The translations under genes were made by a program, and so were the position numbers. A DNA stretch of 64,000 bases, taken from positions 124,001-188,000 of the forward strand of contig NZ_JACDXU010000002.1 of NCBI RefSeq assembly GCF_020539485.1. Direction: 5' to 3'. This DNA is from Fulverythrobacter ferritrahens (GTDB taxonomy: Bacteria > Pseudomonadota > Alphaproteobacteria > Sphingomonadales > Sphingomonadaceae). The notes below the pieces were generated by a model, which worked only from the letters and a program-made list of their open reading frames with translations, was not told the origin of the DNA and ran no database searches. Positions 62,637-64,000 of this stretch are shown here, one piece after another (position 1 is the stretch's first letter; the number at the start of each line of letters is the position of its first letter).

Positions 62637-63488
62637 ATGAAAAAATCCGCACCAATCTGGCTGGTCACCAATGCCGCCAGCGGCAGCAATAATCCGGAAG
62701 CACTGGCCGGGCTGGAAAAGGCCGCGCAGGAAGCCGGGATTAATATCGAACGGACGATTCACTTCCCCGCCGATGAACTGCCTTCCGCCGCCGAGTTGGA
62801 TGCAGCGGGGCTGGAGGTAGTGGCGGTGTTCGCTGGCGATGGAACGGTGAACGCGCTCATCCGCTCGCTTTACGGATGGGGCGGCGCGGTGCTCGTTCTC
62901 CCCGGGGGAACCAAGAACCTTTTGTTCCACCGGCTTCATGGCCAGCGCGAGCCGAGGGAAATATTCGCTGCTCTGGCGCTGGAAGAGGCAAGGCGGGTGC
63001 GGCCCGGCATCATACGCTGCCCGCAGGGCGATGGGCTGGCGGGCCTGATGGCGGGGCCGGGCACCGCTTGGTACGATGTGCGTGAAGCCATGCGCCAGGC
63101 CGACCTTGCGGCAATGGCCAGCGGAACGGCGCAGGCGATCGGTGCTACGCTGGCGGCACCGATGATAGCTTGCAGCGATCCCGCGCTGGGGCGGAAGGAG
63201 GGCTATCCTCTGATCATGCTTACGCCGCAGAGCGGCGGTTTTGTCGTGGATGCCTATCACGCGGAAACCGTGCAGGATTATCTGGCGCAGGGATTGGCGC
63301 TGCTTCGCCGGGAATTCCGCGACGGACCGAGCGATCGGCTGGGGCTGGTCCCTGAAATCGAGCTGGCCAGTGTTTCGGGAGAGCCGCTGGGCCTGCTGAT
63401 CGATGGCGAGAAAGTGGATTGCGCGGCCCGGGTTCGCTTCAGGCTGGTCCCTTGCGAAGTCGATCTGCTATCGACGGAAACGTCATGA
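62637..63488 (+). CDS. Diacylglycerol kinase family protein (YegS-like)
   Basis: Soluble lipid kinase-like protein of 283 residues. The DAGK catalytic motif is VVAVFAGDGTVNALIRSLYG with GDGT, followed by VLVLPGGTKNLLFHRL, which in YegS/DgkB proteins reads LGTGNDFAR; here it is GGTKNLL, so substrate preference may differ. The C-terminal half (about 180-283) is the beta-sandwich of this family. It begins MKKSAPIWLVTNAASGSNN. Its stop overlaps the start of the following metallophosphoesterase (ATGA). Confidence 0.87.
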   Translation: MKKSAPIWLVTNAASGSNNPEALAGLEKAAQEAGINIERTIHFPADELPSAAELDAAGLEVVAVFAGDGTVNALIRSLYGWGGAVLVLPGGTKNLLFHRLHGQREPREIFAALALEEARRVRPGIIRCPQGDGLAGLMAGPGTAWYDVREAMRQADLAAMASGTAQAIGATLAAPMIACSDPALGRKEGYPLIMLTPQSGGFVVDAYHAETVQDYLAQGLALLRREFRDGPSDRLGLVPEIELASVSGEPLGLLIDGEKVDCAARVRFRLVPCEVDLLSTETS

Positions 63489-64000
63489 CCCTTGCTGCCC
63501 GGCTTTTTCATCTGAGCGACATCCATTTCGGGGTCGAAGATCGGGGCGCACTTGCCTGGTTTGAAGAGGCCGTAGCGCGGGAGAGGCCCGACGCGGTGAT
63601 CTGCACGGGCGATCTCACCCAACGCGCGAAGACGAGCGAATATGCCGCCGCTGCCGAATGGTTCAGGCGGCTCGGCGTGCCCGCGGTGGTCGAGCCGGGC
63701 AATCATGACATGCCCTATTTCAATCCGGTAGAACGGTTCCGCACGCCCTTCCGCCGCTTTGGCAAGCTGGCAGGAATGATCGGCAGCGAGCTGGAGCTGG
63801 AGCATGTCGCGGTCATCACCCTGCGGACCACCGTGAGCGCGCAATGGCGCTGGCCATGGTCCGACGGGGTGGTTCGCGCCAAGGCGCTGGAAGAGGCGCT
63901 GGAGGAGCTTACGCGCCTTAGGGGCGATCGTCGTTTCAAGATCGTCGCCTGCCATCATCCCCTCTCGGGGCCGTCGCTAACCGGGCATAATCCCACAAAG
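63485..64000 (+). CDS. Metallophosphoesterase, C-terminus cut by window edge
   Basis: At least 172 codons of a calcineurin-type phosphoesterase. Metal motifs are LFHLSDIHFGVED, VICTGDLTQRAK, VEPGNHDMP and IVACHHPL. It overlaps the lipid kinase by four bases. The partial sequence matches the 3',5'-cyclic-AMP phosphodiesterase/YfcE-like group broadly, so I give no substrate. The kinase-phosphoesterase coupling suggests a joint lipid or phosphate-ester function, by context only. Confidence 0.85.
   Translation, partial: MTLAARLFHLSDIHFGVEDRGALAWFEEAVARERPDAVICTGDLTQRAKTSEYAAAAEWFRRLGVPAVVEPGNHDMPYFNPVERFRTPFRRFGKLAGMIGSELELEHVAVITLRTTVSAQWRWPWSDGVVRAKALEEALEELTRLRGDRRFKIVACHHPLSGPSLTGHNPTK

Overview
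The window is core chromosome of an alphaproteobacterium, most likely of the order Sphingomonadales (Sphingomonadaceae or Erythrobacteraceae). The evidence is high-GC coding with dense ATGA/TAATG gene overlaps, the gene order rho-hemJ-hemE | ppsR-maf-aroE-coaE-dnaQ, a cell-cycle regulator of the DUF1013/TrcR family, a PopZ-like DUF2497 protein, and small families typical of sphingomonads (UrcA, DUF6489, DUF1491, DUF1192). I see no insertion sequence, prophage, CRISPR array, rRNA or convincing tRNA. Both edges cut a gene: a UDP-GlcNAc 2-epimerase on the left and a metallophosphoesterase on the right.

Left third (1-23.7 kb): mostly leftward genes for ubiquinone (coq7), periplasmic thiol oxidation (dsbB), envelope proteolysis and cell division (ctpA, envC-like), ribosome maturation (rlmH, rsfS), NAD (nadD) and proline (proA) synthesis. 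A divergent intergenic region at 7989-8261 leads right into an active M23 peptidase overlapping a bactofilin. Then come fadD, trcR, a glycosyltransferase/metallophosphoesterase pair, a glutathione transferase and quinone oxidoreductase, clpA, a truncated haemoglobin, and a gamma-carbonic-anhydrase/GNAT/hemB group ending at another M23 peptidase.

Middle (23.8-35.6 kb): rightward genes for a SUV3-like helicase, an S4 RNA-binding protein, FdxA and CarD, then tsaC/sua5, a large acyl-CoA dehydrogenase, a DUF815 ATPase, a PQQ-type sugar dehydrogenase and a free methionine sulfoxide reductase.

Origin region (35.6-52.9 kb): parB, parA, rsmG, mnmG and mnmE run left and carry four parS-like palindromes in 2.5 kb. 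rho, hemJ and hemE also run left. From 46.4 kb ppsR-maf-aroE-coaE-dnaQ-hpf-ptsN run right. Between hemE and ppsR lies a gene-free 350 bp stretch with a pure A+T tract, one perfect and several near-perfect DnaA boxes and five GANTC sites. I read this as the chromosomal replication origin, with genes on both sides oriented away from it.

Right end (53-64 kb): xthA, erpA, a CBS protein, a thioredoxin-like ferredoxin, a PopZ-like protein, a TolC-type outer membrane protein with an atypical PIMT homologue, class I fumarase, a LytS/LytTR two-component pair, UrcA and a lipid kinase.

The most interesting themes are cell-cycle related: the predicted oriC, parS sites embedded in coding sequence, clusters of GANTC (CcrM) methylation sites at oriC, in front of the M23-bactofilin pair and in front of the glycosyltransferase operon, and a PopZ homologue less than 10 kb from the origin. 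No wholly novel multi-gene system is evident; the candidates offered are regulatory architecture and atypical family members.
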